Positions 10,124 through 22,578 of a DNA stretch of 64,000 bases are shown one piece after another. The translations under genes were made by a program, and so were the position numbers. Positions within the stretch are counted from its first letter, which is position 1, and each line of letters starts with the position of its first letter. The notes under the pieces were generated by a model. It was not told where the DNA came from and ran no database searches. It was given only the letters and a program-made list of their open reading frames with translations. This stretch comes from Sesamum alatum (taxonomy: Eukaryota > Streptophyta > Magnoliopsida > Lamiales > Pedaliaceae), in NCBI GenBank assembly GCA_034509735.1, contig JACGWO010000003.1, positions 10,912,001 to 10,976,000 of the forward strand, written 5' to 3'.

Positions 10124-12547
10124 GACGGAATAATTTCCATCTTAAAAATATAAAATAAAATTATACCAAACAACATATTCATCGACTGATCGGAATTTTC
10201 GAAAAAAATTTAAGAAAATAGAATCATAAAAAAGTATTCCGTCTCCAATTTCGTCTTCGATTTTGTATTTGAGCAAAAAGCGTTAAGACGGAAAATATTC
10301 CGTCTCAGAATCCCAAATCTAAGACTAAATCAGTGATGAATTTTGAAAATATGTCTTTTTATGTCCTTTTAATTTTGAAAAAGTTATAACATCTCCTTTT
10401 TCCTTTTTCAGTCCCAAACCACCATTGGTTAGGATTTCATCCACTGTTCCTTCCTCTTTCTCTCTCAACAAACTCTCTCGCTATTTTCTCTCTCTATATT
10501 CACACAAAATGCAGTTGTACTTGTCTCTACATCTCGCCCGAAAGCCGCGGGTTCGTCAGCGTACAGTGGTGACGAAGAATTGGACGCTATTTTTGTGCCT
10601 ATAGGACGCCGTCATCAGTTTCGTTGGCTGTGTGACTCGGTGTGTGGAACCACTCTGATCTCTGAGTTTGACGTCCATGGAGGTTTCGTGAGAATGTGGA
10701 AAGTGTGATAGAGCTTTTGTGGTGGTGTGGGCCCTGGATCGTGGTCTAGGGCATTCCTGACGGGTCTTTAAGGATTTTATTGTCTCTTTCTCCGGTGGGA
10801 AGTTGGAGAAGACGAACGCTGAGGGTGAAGTGTTCCATAATGAAATGGTACGCCTGTGTATTAGTTTGTTTGGAGCATACATTTACTTATGATTCTTTCT
10901 GTTCTCCTTTTCTAAGTTTATGTGTTGAATGTAGATTCTGGTATTCTTTCTTTTTTCCTTTTCTAATTTTATGTGTTGAATGTAGATTTTGGTATTCGGT
11001 ATGGTTCCATTTTTTATCGTTTGGATTTGAGCACTCTTATGATAATGAACCTGATTGATGAAATTCTCACAACAACTGTTATCTAAGTGGTCTATTGTTG
11101 TATTTTGGATATTTCTGTTTGGTATTAGTTCATACACTCAATTGGTTTTCGGTGGCGAACTGTGGATTTTGGCTGTTAACAATATTATTGGGAGCTTGGA
11201 TGTTGTATTTTTTTTTTCTTCTTGATTCTCCGTGCTGGTTTCTTGCATCCCCACCTTTTTTTCTTTCTTTCTCTCTATGGCTTCTAATCTTTAGTTGATA
11301 ACCTTTAGGTAATTTTTATCCATACTAATTGGCACCAACTTTTCTTTTCTTTTAACCCCCATCTGGTGCCTGTTGGCCATTTTCTTTTTTCCTTTAAATA
11401 CATAATGAATCCGGCGTTGGTATGTTTTTATACTGCCTTTGCTTTCTCTGATTAACTTTGGAAATATTTTCGTCTTTTTTGTAAATTAGGTGATTATGAG
11501 AATTTTTCATTTACTGTTTGGTTAGTTCTGATAGTTTTGGAAAATATAGCATATGCTGAGGAATGAGCATAAGAATAGTTAATCTTCCTGCAGCATTACT
11601 TACCATTCATTAGCAATGAAACCTGCTTTAGAATATATGTTTAGCATGAAAAGACCATGGAAAGAAGCACATACATTATCACATTCGGTGTGGCCATTTA
11701 CCTTTGTTGTCTGCTTGTTATAGTGAAAAATTTGAATGAAGTAGCATGCTCCAGATTTCAACATCCTATTTTTCTTCTCTGGTAATATAAGGGGATTTCT
11801 TTTAAGCAAGGGATCCAAGTGTGCAATTCATCTCTACATATTTTGTGACTTCACTTAAGCTATTGCATCTATTTTACAAATACAACAGCCAGGCCAGATC
11901 TTGTTACGAAGATGGTACTCTTTGTTCAGCAATTTTAGTCGATAAAATTGTTGTTTGATATAAGACTAGAATCTTGAGTTAGATCCAATGAGATTGTGTC
12001 AAGATGTTGACTGGGATTGTGATAAAAGAAAAGCCAAACAGAGAGGAAAAAAACAGGGGAAGGAACTACTTATGATCTTTAAATCTATGTTTGACCATGA
12101 ATTCTTGTGAGGAATATACAGAAAAAAGAAAAAAGAAGAATTTTTTATATATTTGGTTTTAAAAGAAAACATAAATGAAATATGTGCTTATTATGAGTTC
12201 TATTAAATTTGATAAGACTGAGTTACCCTACATTTTTGTTCCATTAATTTAACAATCCAAACACAGCATTGAGGAAAGTGTATGAGCACAACAACCTTCA
12301 CAAAACATATTTTCAAGCATTTCTTAAGCTGGAATTGAGCCCGAATAATGAATGTTTGCATCACATCACAAATAAAGCTACTTTTCAATTTTGGGAATGT
12401 ATCAGTAACTCTTTATTTATTTATTTGAAACTTTCTCGATTGCCAAACTCTATCTTGGGTAAACATCAATCCCGGCCGGTAATGAGTTATTTCTTTTATC
12501 GGAAGCTTTTGGATTCTTCAATTGCTGTAAAGATTAATATTTGGTCT
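10124..12547. other. CACTA interior, left part: subterminal repeats and unrecognised captured DNA
   Basis: 10124-10320 holds further AGACGGAA/CCGTCT subterminal motifs. From about 10400 the DNA changes to CT-rich leader-like sequence and a moderately GC-rich patch (10530-10860) that looks like former genic sequence. Frames are broken and no family was recognised. A direct duplication of about 51 bp lies at 10895-11001 (units with TGTGTTGAATGTAGATT). The rest to 12547 is AT-rich without a supported gene. Confidence 0.5.
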
Positions 12548-13007
<460 letters not shown>

Positions 13008-13132
13008 GTATGTCAAAAGTCACTCTTGTAGGTTGATTTCTCAGTTTTTCTGTTTCTTGGTATCATCTTTTGATAATATTTTATTTATTTTTATTTTACG
13101 TAATAACACTAACCTTGTAATGATGCTACCAG

Positions 13133-13201
13133 GTTCTAAAAGACGTTCCGCATATAGGTGCAACTGTTTTGGATGTTCATGCTAAAGCTACAAGCAGAAA
13201 G
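13133..13201 (+). other. Exon-like segment, unidentified
   Basis: A 67-base stretch between CCAG and GTGGGT reads openly (VLKDVPHIGATVLDVHAK) directly downstream of the JmjC fragment. It could be another exon of the captured locus or of a second captured gene; it does not match the JmjC motif order known to me. Confidence 0.3.
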
Positions 13202-15359
13202 GTGGGTATTTTAATTCCATAAAATTCTTTAATTTAGTTTCTGTTTTTTAATTTTTGTGAGATTTATTTATGCATATTCTTGTATAACTCTAATTACATT
13301 TATGAAATCTGCTGACTTGATGTTAGAATTAAATCAGACTATATATTACTCTACATATGAGCTGAATAAGTGAATTTCAGTTAATGCAACTATAGAAACA
13401 AAAATTTGCATTTTGTGATCTTTAATTTATTGGTGCAACATATTGCACGCGAACACTAGCTAATAATTCATAATTAATACAATGTGATTGCCATTGTTAT
13501 CAAAGCTGTCACAATATTATTAATTCCTCATCTTCCAAAATAACTATAATGCATTTATGGTCCTTAAATTGATTCAAGAGGTGTGATACACCAATCTCCG
13601 ATTTGCAACGGATTTGGACACAAGGAGCAATAAGATTTTGATGCAAATCGTTAATGTTTTCCTAGGACGCTTTTGATTCTGTAAGATAATAATGTTTAAA
13701 GTTAAATAACTTGTTATAGCTATTAATTTTGAAAAGTATTTTGCTATAAGAAAGTGTTGCTTTAGGTTATTAAGTTAAATATCTGCCGTAAATTCTCCAA
13801 TTGAGCAATTATGTGAACTCCATTTCTGGTACATTAAAACTTTCTTTAGTCCTCATATTAAGCAGTTATTTTATCACAATTAGTGATTGGAAAGTATCCT
13901 ATAAATTGAATGGGGTTGTATTTTGTCTTGCGTGACCTTGTGTGGAGAACTAGGTTTTTCAATATTTATTTTAACTATTAGTGCACTGTATGACCTATAC
14001 TTTTTTTTCTTGTTTCTGTTAAGTCTATTATTACCGATGATGTTACTCATGAGTTGAACCCCGTTGATGGGCATTTCTTAAGATATAGATGATGAGTTTT
14101 CTGAAGCACGAATCTTAAGTTTGGATTTTCTCCCCAGCTTGGGTGTGGTTTTTCTCTTTCTGTTTGTAATTTCTTGCTTTGTTGTTAGTGATGGTAATAG
14201 TTTTGCTCTTGTATGTGTAGCTATGAAGTTAAAGAGTTTGTGAATTGATTTTTATGTCTTGTTTTTATGAAATCCTATTGATTTTCTTTGTGTAGGTTGT
14301 AAGTGTATTGTTATGAGTATATGACTTGTGTTGATCACTAAGGCGAAGGTGGATGAGAGTAATGTACTCAATAGAATCTGTGTAAGCTTAAGGAAAAACT
14401 CAACAGAGGTGCAATAAGTCTGAATCCTTTTAGGAGAAGTGTTTCTTCCAAATTTTAGTAACGGGTTTAGGAATGTCACTTAAAGGAGAACTCATAAGAA
14501 TTTATTCTTCTTGTCATTTTGTATAGGATTCAGATTTTAACAATTGTATAGGTGATAGGAAAGTTGCAGTTTGTAGTGTCCACCCATGGGAACCATTGGA
14601 AAATTGTAGTTTGTAGTGATCAGACCAAATAGTTGACAGAGAAACAAAAATAGACAGTACAAACTCAGTAAATTAATACAAACTTTACACTGATTGTAGA
14701 TAGACGGACTCAAAAACCTTGTAGCACAAACATGGCTACATTACAATGCCTCGGGTGTATTTAACTTTATCTTTTTATGTTTTATAAAAACAAAGTTTAC
14801 TACTGATAATTTTAGTCTTTTGGGAACACATTGTTTTTAATAGGTGAGATGTCAAGTTATCAATTTTGACCCCCTTTCAGATGCAACTCACAATTTTTTG
14901 CACTCTTGATGTCTCGACAGGTCCTAAGGAGGATTGGAGCTTGAAATTTATGAATCTTTGAGTTGAAAAAGTTGTGGAAGAATTCTTCTGCAACTTTGGG
15001 ATTTAACTATCGTAAAGCAAATTGGAGAATAGAGGGAAAAAAACCATAAATAGTGATATCCTAGGATTTAAGTAAAGAGTATAAGATCTTCAACAATGTG
15101 GTGTTTCAAGCATTTCTATGCTTGTATCTGGTATAGTACTTATGAACATGAAGAGTTGTATTTCATCTTGGTAGACAATGATGTTGTTTCCCACACTTCC
15201 ACTTTAAATATATTAATTGCTTTCTTCATTTCTATATGATTTTTTGCGAATGGGTAATGTTTGTTGTATTTGTAATAAGTTATGGTATTTCATTTTGTCA
15301 AGATATTTTGGTTTCTTTTGGCTTTTAGCTCCATATTTGTATTAAAAAAGAATAGGGAT
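13202..15359. other. CACTA interior, right part: no gene recognised
   Basis: AT-rich DNA with only short broken reading frames and no recognised domain. Possibly intron and UTR remnants of captured host DNA. Confidence 0.45.
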
Positions 15360-15579
15360 TGAATTGTGGAATTTTGTCTTCAAATACAAAATCAGAGATG
15401 AATTCAGAGACGGAATCAGCCGTGGAATCAAAGACGGAATCAAAGATGAACTAAAAACAACATAGGATAAAGCAACAGATTTTTTTATGATAATATTCCG
15501 TCTCTGATTTTATTAGAGGTGGGATTACAAGTTTTAAAGATGGAAAAATCCGTCTCTGAAACCCTATTTTCTTGTAGTG
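15360..15579. repeat. Right subterminal repeats and terminus of the CACTA element
   Basis: Multiple copies of AGACGGAATC/AGAGACGGA and their reverse (CCGTCTCTG) are arranged up to the terminal CTTGTAGTG. Such subterminal motifs usually bind the accessory transposition protein in En/Spm-type elements. Confidence 0.8.
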
Positions 15580-16149
15580 AAGTCCCCCCCCCCCCGGTAA
15601 TAAATAGCATACATAAATATCTTATTCTTATGTTTTATTGTGAAATTCTCTTTTCAAATTTGTTCCCAAAAAAATTCATCTAACATAAATGGTGTTTGGT
15701 TAAATTATTTAAAAATATTTTATAAGATATTTTTAGTCTAAAATGTTAGACCTTATCTAAAGATAAAATATTAAAATATAAGCTTATAGAACTTATAAAA
15801 TATTAGTTACGATAATTCTGCAAATAATATTATCAACATTGAAGGATATTGTTAAAAAAAAACTGAAAAAAGAAAGATTTTCTTTTTAAAGGGTTTATAA
15901 TTTCCTAAAATTTTATTTATATTTTAAAAACTCCTTTGAGTAAAAAAAATTATCAGAACTTTTCAACATCTTATATTGGTTAACGGAAGGTCATGTAGGC
16001 GAGTCTACAGTTTGGGTTTCAAACCCTATGTTTGGTTTAATTAATAACCCATTTATGAGATGGCGAGAAATAAAATCAAATATAATATTACCCAAAATAG
16101 TTTTATTAGGTGTTTTGCACATTCTCTCATATATACATACATCCACTTA

Positions 16150-16375
16150 TAAATAAATAAATATTACTATATACATATATATATTTATAAAAATGTATAA
16201 AAGAGACATGATTTGACAATAAACAGTATTTTTTGTCTTCCAATATATAACACAATATATACAAAAAATATAAATATTATTATATACATATATAAAAATA
16301 CATAAAGAGACATAATTTGACAATAAACAGTGTTTTTTGTCTCTCAATATACAACACAATATATATATTTTTTAC
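16150..16375. repeat. Two-copy tandem repeat, period about 104 bp
   Basis: The segment AGAGACATGATTTGACAATA near 16203 recurs as AGAGACATAATTTGACAATA near 16307, with matching flanks (ATATATAC..., CAATATAYAACACAATATATA). It is AT-rich and has no coding potential. The surrounding 15,583-17,436 holds no gene that I can support. Confidence 0.75.
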
Positions 16376-16555
16376 ACCATTTAAAATTAATTCAAAAAAA
16401 CAAACCCAAACATACACCCTATTTCTACCACACACTTATTTATCTTTATTTTCTCTCTCTATCTCCATAAAACAAAATAAAATATTTTAAAAATAAAATC
16501 GAACATAAGGAAAAGATTTTGGATTCAAATTTTAGGTAAATGCACGGATTGGTTT

Positions 16556-16577
16556 GGGGGGGGGGGGGGGGGGGGGG
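16556..16577 (+). repeat. Poly-G tract (22 G)
   Basis: An uninterrupted run of G, followed by AGGATATTAAATAAATAAATAG. Similar runs occur at 42521-42539 and, as C, at 15584-15595. Confidence 0.9.
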
Positions 16578-17436
16578 AGGATATTAAATAAATAAATAGA
16601 AACATTGAACTGAGGCGATGTGTTTGATTCTGCAGACAAGTGAGATGAGGTTTAAGCAAAAACAAGGGACAGTTGACCACGCCAAAGGAAAATCAGTCTT
16701 CTAAGCCCAAACATGTACCCTTGTAAACTAACATCAACTTTTCCTTTTTTTCATTTTTAAATATAAAATCATCATTATTATATTTGGCCACGAACCATGA
16801 GTGACATCATTGAAACGACTACTGCACGCAATAGAACTCAATAGGAGGAGGTCGTTTGGATAAATAATTTAGAAAGCAATTAAATCACTAAAAAAACATA
16901 ATATTTAATCATGATTAATTATTTTAATTAGTACTGAATAGTCGTAATAAATAATCATTGACTACGGCAATGTAACGGTTTGTCAGACGTGATTTTTGCG
17001 AGAGTAATTAAAACATTTGTTAAGGCTAAAAGCCATGATGAATATATTTACCGCGGCTCTTAGATATGGCAAATAAGTTTTCTGATTGTGGAAAAGGTAA
17101 TATTTGAATCGATTTTTATTTAACCGTAGTTAATAATAATTATTTATTACAATTTTTAAATATAGCCAATAGTAATTTTTTTTCTAATGGATTTTTGTGA
17201 AGATTTTAAGTCTTATTGTAAAAGTAAGTTCTTGAATTCGGACAAAATAGAACTGTAAAATTTATAAATACTAATAAGGGAAATGTATAATTAGTATGAT
17301 CTAAGGTGAATAAATTTGTTAAGATTTCAAGACGGGCTTTTAAGGTTCAAGTACTTTATTCTTTTTAGATCTTATAAAGCTCATTTTTTGAAAACTAGGA
17401 AAAAAGAGAAGAGCAGGAGTATGGAAAAAACAAGTG

Positions 17437-18010
17437 AAAATTCTGATATTGTCACTAATTATCTAAACTAATATATAAAGAAAAGGCCTTTATCACTTAT
17501 AAATGGCAGTTTATGATACCGCTACACCGATTTTTTTATTTTGCCGATAATACCCTAAAATTAGTTTTCTTTTCTTTCTTTCTTTTTTTCTTTTTTAAAT
17601 GTAATTTGTTGATTTATATATATATATATATATATATTTCATATGCACGCAGGAACGGCGTGCCACAACGGCTAGTATATTTTAATAGCAAGAACTTTTG
17701 TTTTGTTACAAGAAAGAATTTCGTAGTTTTAATAGGTATAATTATTTTACAAAAATCGTTTTTAGTGACAATCAATGACAGGAAAACAAATGCATAAAAT
17801 TATCATCAAAAAATAATTAACGGCACATGTATAATGACAACCTAATAAGAATAATTATTTATTATCACTATATTTGTATTATCAATAAATTGCCACTATA
17901 TATGTGTACTAATTAGTGATAGCAATACTTCTATATATAATTTTTGTTACTAATATTTATATTGTGACAATATCAAAATTATTGCACTTAATATATATTT
18001 TTTATTTTAT
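17437..18010. mobile_element. Degenerate CACTA-type MITE, same family as 28955-29379
   Basis: AAGTGAAAATTCTGATATTGTCACTAATTA, read in parts, aligns with the start of the cleaner copy at 28980. Downstream TTTAGTGACAATCAATGACA, TATAATGACAACCTAATAAG and ATTGTGACAATATCAAAATT align in the same order. The terminal bases are decayed and it is split by a small Helitron. Confidence 0.6.
17462..17675 (+). mobile_element. Small non-autonomous Helitron (214 bp)
   Basis: It begins TCTAAACTAATATATAAAG after a host A and ends with a hairpin (GCACGC-AGGAACG-GCGTGC) followed by CACAACGGCTAG and a host T. A 5' TC, a 3' hairpin plus CTAG, and insertion between A and T are Helitron hallmarks. Removing it rejoins the MITE sequence ...CACTAATTA|TATATT..., which matches the intact copy at 29020. 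It encodes nothing. Confidence 0.82.
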
Positions 18011-18987
18011 GGCGTTTGAATTCGTAAATGATTATAAAAATTCATATTGCGGTTGAATTCAAAAAATAAAACAATTAAACTTAAAGAAATTAAATAATGA
18101 TTTAATTAAATAAATAATAAAAAATTATGTGACGAATTAAATGTTATAAATTTTAGCTTTTCATGAAACCTGTTTTTCGTTAAAAATTGATCAGACAATA
18201 TAAAAAAGGGTTAAATACAGTTACCACCTTTGAAATATCCACCCTACATCAATTATCCCCCCCCCCCTAAAGTATTAAAACCTTCAAAAAAAAACCCTGA
18301 CCTTCTAACACCTTTAATTTTAAAGTTCAAAAAGTCCATTTTACCTTTAGTAAAAATTGATTTATGAAAAGGAAAATTAAAGGGATTTTTAAAATATCAA
18401 ATCACTCTTTTTTAAGTTTTATCTAATTTTATTTTCACTTGTTCATCGAGCTCTTTTTATTTTTATAATTCTAAAGTATTTAGAGCTCATTTTATTTTAG
18501 TTTTACTTATTTGTCAAACCAAGTTAAAAATAAATTTACACATTCATATAATTTCCACATTTATAGAATTACCATATATATAAATATATGTATTAATTAT
18601 ATATTCTCTTATTAGTTCATGCACTTTCGATTTTATTAATTGTATGTTTATTTAAGTAAATATATAAATATACATATATGCATGTATAAATTTATTATTA
18701 ATTTGGTTTGACAAACAAGGAAAATTAATATAAAATGATCTCCAAGTACTTTAGAAATACGAAAATAAAAAGAGCTCGATGAACAAGTAAAACTAGAATT
18801 AGACAAAGTTTCAAAAAAGAGTGATTTTGGTATTTTAAAAATATCTTTAATTTTTTTTCAAAAAGTAATTTTTAGTAAGAGTAAAATGGACTTTTTGAAC
18901 TTCAAAATGAAAGGAGTTAGAAGGCCAGGGGTTTTTTGAAAATTTTAATATTTTAGGGGAGTAATTGATATGGGGTGAATATATTTT

Positions 18988-19715
18988 TGTTGGAAAATGG
19001 TGAATGATAAATTAAAGAATAAATCGTGACAAGTGATTGGTTACGATGTGCGTCGCATAACAAGCTCGTGATAGCTTATGACAGCTCGTGACACGTAGAT
19101 GATGGTTGATGGGCCCCAATCATCATCCGGTCGTGTCTGATCAACCTAATGGGTGTGTCCTTTGGTTGAAATGATGTGTCCATTGGGTGAAACCCTTTGG
19201 ATGAAATGATGCGTCCATCTGTGTGAAATGGTATGTCCTTTGGATGAAATGATGCGTCCATTTCAGTGAAATGGCATGTCCTTTGGGTGAAATGATGCAT
19301 TCATTCGGATGAAAGGTCATAACCTTTCAAAGGCATCTTTTCTGATTGGACATATCCATTCGAAACACATTTCCAACTCCTATAAATAGGCCCTCTCATT
19401 TCATTTCATTTAACATTTTAATGGATGTTAGAAATGGATGATAGTCATTCAACTCATTCATAGCATTCGTAAGCATAAAAGCAGTCTGCAAATAGAGTTT
19501 AGTAAGAGAGTTTCATAATATCTTTTGGTTCGTCGTTTCTCAAAGTTTTTAGTGCTACTACTTTGAGATAGAAAGTCGTTGTATCTTGGGAGATAAATTG
19601 CCGATTCCGTGAGCACCAGAGCGGGGCAATAATTGTCTTAAAGATAAAGACTAACTCTTACCTCGACTTCGTTATACACAATTTCCCGCACTATCCATAT
19701 CATTCATTCCCTACA
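18988..19715 (+). repeat. 5' LTR of the Copia element
   Basis: 728 bp, TGTTGGAAAATGG...CATTCCCTACA. It has a minisatellite at 19140-19315 built from units like GTGTCCTTTGGATGAAATGA, and a TATA-like CTATAAATAGG at 19380-19390, so transcription probably starts near 19410. Confidence 0.9.
19140..19315 (+). repeat. Minisatellite inside the Copia LTR
   Basis: About seven degenerate units of roughly 21-22 bp alternate GTGTCCTTTGG and GCGTCCATT with TGAAATG. The same array is present in the 3' LTR at 21950-22105 with base differences, so it predates this insertion. Confidence 0.7.
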
Positions 19716-19748
19716 AGTTTAAGACAATTATCTGTCATTGTGTATTAT

Positions 19749-20355
19749 GGCAAGTGAATCTGCTGCTACCAATCCGGCTATGGCAACTGGACTGCTGCTG
19801 CTAATCCGGCTACTATGGTTGTCCAACCACATGTGCCACAACCGATTGCTGCCCAAGGAGAAAGGCCGGAGAAATTCTCAAGTAACGACTTGAAGATTGA
19901 CATCAAAAAATGTTGTTTTACCTCACTACGTTGAACCTAGCTAGGTTTTTAAGTGAGGAAGCCCCCGTTGTTTCTAAGGAGGAGATTGATCCCCAACAAA
20001 GGGTTACTTTTGATGCATGGGGACATGGGAATTTCCTATGCAGAAACTACATCCTCAATGGCTTGAGCGATATTTTGTACAACGTATATAGCTCAACCAA
20101 GACTGCAGAAGCCCTTTGGGAATCCTTGGAAAAGAAATACAAAACGGAGGATGCCTGACGGCTTGAAAAAAAATTCATGGTCGGGAAGTTCTTGGAATTC
20201 AAAATGGTGGATTCCAAAACGGCAATGTGCCAAGTCCAAGAATTCCAAATGATCTTGCATGATCTGCATGCAGAAGGAATTAGGCTCAATGAATCCTTCC
20301 AAGTAGCTGCGATGATTGAAAAGCTACCTCTGATATGGAAGGAATTCAAAAGTTA
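19749..20355 (+). pseudogene. Copia gag fragment
   Basis: It starts ATGGCAAGTGAATCTGCTGC after the 5' LTR. After an early frameshift, frame 19910-20158 reads MLFYLTTLNLARFLSEEAP and NYILNGLSDILYNVY, with EALWESLEKKYKTEDA. The next piece reads FQMILHDLHAEGIRLNESF and MIEKLPLIWKEFKSYL. These are the UBN2/Copia gag motifs. A TGA after EDA and the N-terminal shift break it. The last residues run directly into RT sequence because of an internal deletion. Confidence 0.85.
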
Positions 20356-21233
20356 TTTGAATGGCGAGTTAGATGAAGAAATCTACATGGAACAACCTAA
20401 AGGGTTTGTCGTTCCTGGCCAAGAAAACAAGGTATGTAGAATCATCAAATTGTTGTATAGGCTTAAACAAGCTCATAACAAATTACATGGAAAATTTAAC
20501 AAACAATGTTGTCAAGTGACTTCAAGGTCAACGAGTGTGATAGATGTGTCTATGTTAAAGGCACTTCTAGCTCCTTTGTCATACTCGATCTATATGTAGA
20601 TGCTATGTTGACAAAGGGAAGCAATCTCTACCAAGAAAGTATTGGCAAAATATTGTGATATGAAAGACATAAGGTTTAGCTGACGTAATGGTAGAAACTA
20701 AGACTCTAAAACGTTTGTAGACTTATCTTATCATAGTCTCATCATGTTGAGATTGTACTAGAAAGTTCAATGTTCATGACCATTCACCTGCTAAGACTTA
20801 TGTAGATAGAAATCTACACTTAGCAAAGAACCAAGGTGAACACGAGGTCAAATTGAATTTTCAAGAATGATTGGTAGATTAAGGTATATAGAGAAAAGCA
20901 CTCTACCTGTTATGGAATCTGGGTTTATAGATTCAAATAAAGCTGGAGAAGAAAATGAATGGCTTCGTAATTTTTTGGAGTACGTTCCTTGTTGGACAAA
21001 AGCAAGTGCTTGTTATTATGATATATTGTGATAGTCGTTCGACTATTGAAAGGGCACGAAGCAATATGTATAATGGTAAGTCAAGACATATACGTCGAAG
21101 ACATAATACCATAAGACAGCTGATCTCTAATGAAATCATATCTATTGACCATATAAAGTCAAAGGATAATTTAGCGGATCCATTAATGAAAGGCCTTTTA
21201 GCGATCAAGTATACTGTTCGTCGATGGGAATAG
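20356..21233 (+). pseudogene. Copia RT remnant and RNase H C-terminus
   Basis: 20356-20470 reads ELDEEIYMEQPKGFVVPG and KVCRIIKLLYRLKQA, the RT region just upstream of the YVDD motif, in frame with the preceding gag. Broken sequence follows, then RNase H (IYCDSRSTIERARS, SKHIRRRHNTIRQLI-like, DHIKSKDNLADPLMKGL) ending at 21233. The catalytic YVDD region is decayed and the middle of pol is absent. The non-coding stretch 21234-21781 leads to the polypurine tract. Confidence 0.82.
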
Positions 21234-21781
21234 GATTAAAACCCGCCAATTAAATCTTTATAGCGGTAACCCAACCTTGTTGACTGGAGATCCCAAAATC
21301 TTGGTTCAATGGGACAACTAAGTTATAAAGATTGTGGAAAGCACTTGGAGTTTTACTCCTTCCCATTCCTATGACAAAAAGTGTTGTCAATAAAAGGGTA
21401 GAGGTTAAGCTATAAGCTTTTAATGATTCTTATTCTAAGTCAAGAACATTATAGGAGATCACCTATATAAGTGTGAAGACGGGCCGCTTCAAATGTAAAA
21501 CACTTATGAATCCAAGATGGAGTCCAGGGCCAAAACGGACTCAACCGTGAGAACCAAAGATATTAGAGAAGGCATTGTGGGGGTACTATTGTCTTGGTTT
21601 ACACCAACGACTGAACAGTTCAAGACATCATGTTCACTGATTAGCCAAGTAAATTCGATGGTATTCTCCTATGGAAGGTTCAAAGCCACAAACTACCTAT
21701 CCTGATGCAATGACTTCTCGGTTGAAACTCTCTTGAGTGTCTGCATGCTCATATGCATTAATTTTCATTCATGTGGGGGAT

Positions 21782-22511
21782 TGTTGGAAAATGGTGAATG
21801 ATAAATTAAAGAATAAATCGTGACAAGTGATTGGTTACGATGTGCGACGCATAACAAACTCGTGATAGCTTATGACAGCTCGTGACACGTAGATGATGGT
21901 TGATGGGCCCCAATCATCATCCGGTCGTGTCTGATCAACCTAATGGGTGTGTCCTTTGGTTGAAATGATGTGTCCATTGGGTGAAACCCTTTGGATGAAA
22001 TGATGCGTCCATTTATGTGAAATGGTATGTCCTTTGGATGAAATAATGCGTCCATTTGAGTGAAATGGTATGTCATTTGGGTGAAATGATGCATCCATTC
22101 GGATGAAAGGTCATAACTTTTCAAATGCATCTTTTCTGATTGGACATATCCATTCGAAACACCTTTCCAACTCCTATAAATAGGCCCTCTCATTTCATTT
22201 CATTTAACATTTTAATGGATGTTAGAAATGGATGATAGTCATTCAACTCATTCATAGCATTCGTAAGCATAAAAGCAGTCTGCAAATAGAGTTTAGTAAG
22301 AGAGTTTCATAATATCTTTTGGTTCGTCGTTTCTCAAAGTTTTTAGTGCTACTACTTTGAGATAGAAAGTCGTTGTATCTTGGGAGATAAATTGCCGATT
22401 CCGTGAGCACCAGAGCGGGGCAATAATTGTCTTAAAGATAAAGAGTCTAATTCTTGCCTCGACTTCATAATACACAATTTTCCACACTATTCATATCATT
22501 CATTCCTTACA
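21782..22511 (+). repeat. 3' LTR of the Copia element
   Basis: 730 bp, near-identical to 18988-19715 with scattered substitutions and small indels. It is preceded by the purine tract TGTGGGGGAT. Confidence 0.9.
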
Positions 22512-22578
22512 ATATTAAGGGTGATAATTGTATTTAACCTGTAAAAAAATAGCGTTGTGTTCGAAATGTAGTTTTGAC

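Larger units (their letters stand above)
18988..22511 (+). mobile_element. Copia LTR retrotransposon, internally deleted
   Basis: LTRs of about 730 bp (TGTTGG...TACA) flank only about 2.07 kb of interior. The flanks ATTTT (18983-18987) and ATATT (22512-22516) are a 5-bp duplication with one mismatch. The interior contains gag, a short RT piece and an RNase H end. Most of pol (protease, integrase, most of RT) is missing. The polypurine tract TGTGGGGGAT precedes the 3' LTR. The LTRs are very similar, so insertion is fairly recent, and mobility would need proteins from other copies. Confidence 0.9.
18208..22539. mobile_element. Foldback (MULE-like) element interrupted by a Copia element
   Basis: The left end starts GGGTTAAATACAGTTACCAC and the right end finishes ATTGTATTTAACC. 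The arms (about 18208-18440 and 18800-18987 plus 22512-22539) are reverse complements, for example CAAAAAGTCCATTTTACC versus GGTAAAATGGACTTTTTG in degenerate form. Flanks TATAAAAAA (18199-18207) and TGTAAAAAA (22540-22548) form a 9-bp duplication with one mismatch. The centre is AT-rich with no ORF. The Copia element is inserted about 30 bp from the right end. Confidence 0.78.

Noticed and set aside
10883..11137. Open frames in 10.55-11.3 kb, some suggesting membrane-like or repetitive peptides
   Set aside because: They arise from a 51-bp DNA duplication and CT-rich sequence inside the CACTA element, without domain or splice support.
16140..16360. Possible CRISPR-like or regularly spaced repeat
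   Set aside because: Only two copies, plant nuclear context, AT-rich tandem duplication.
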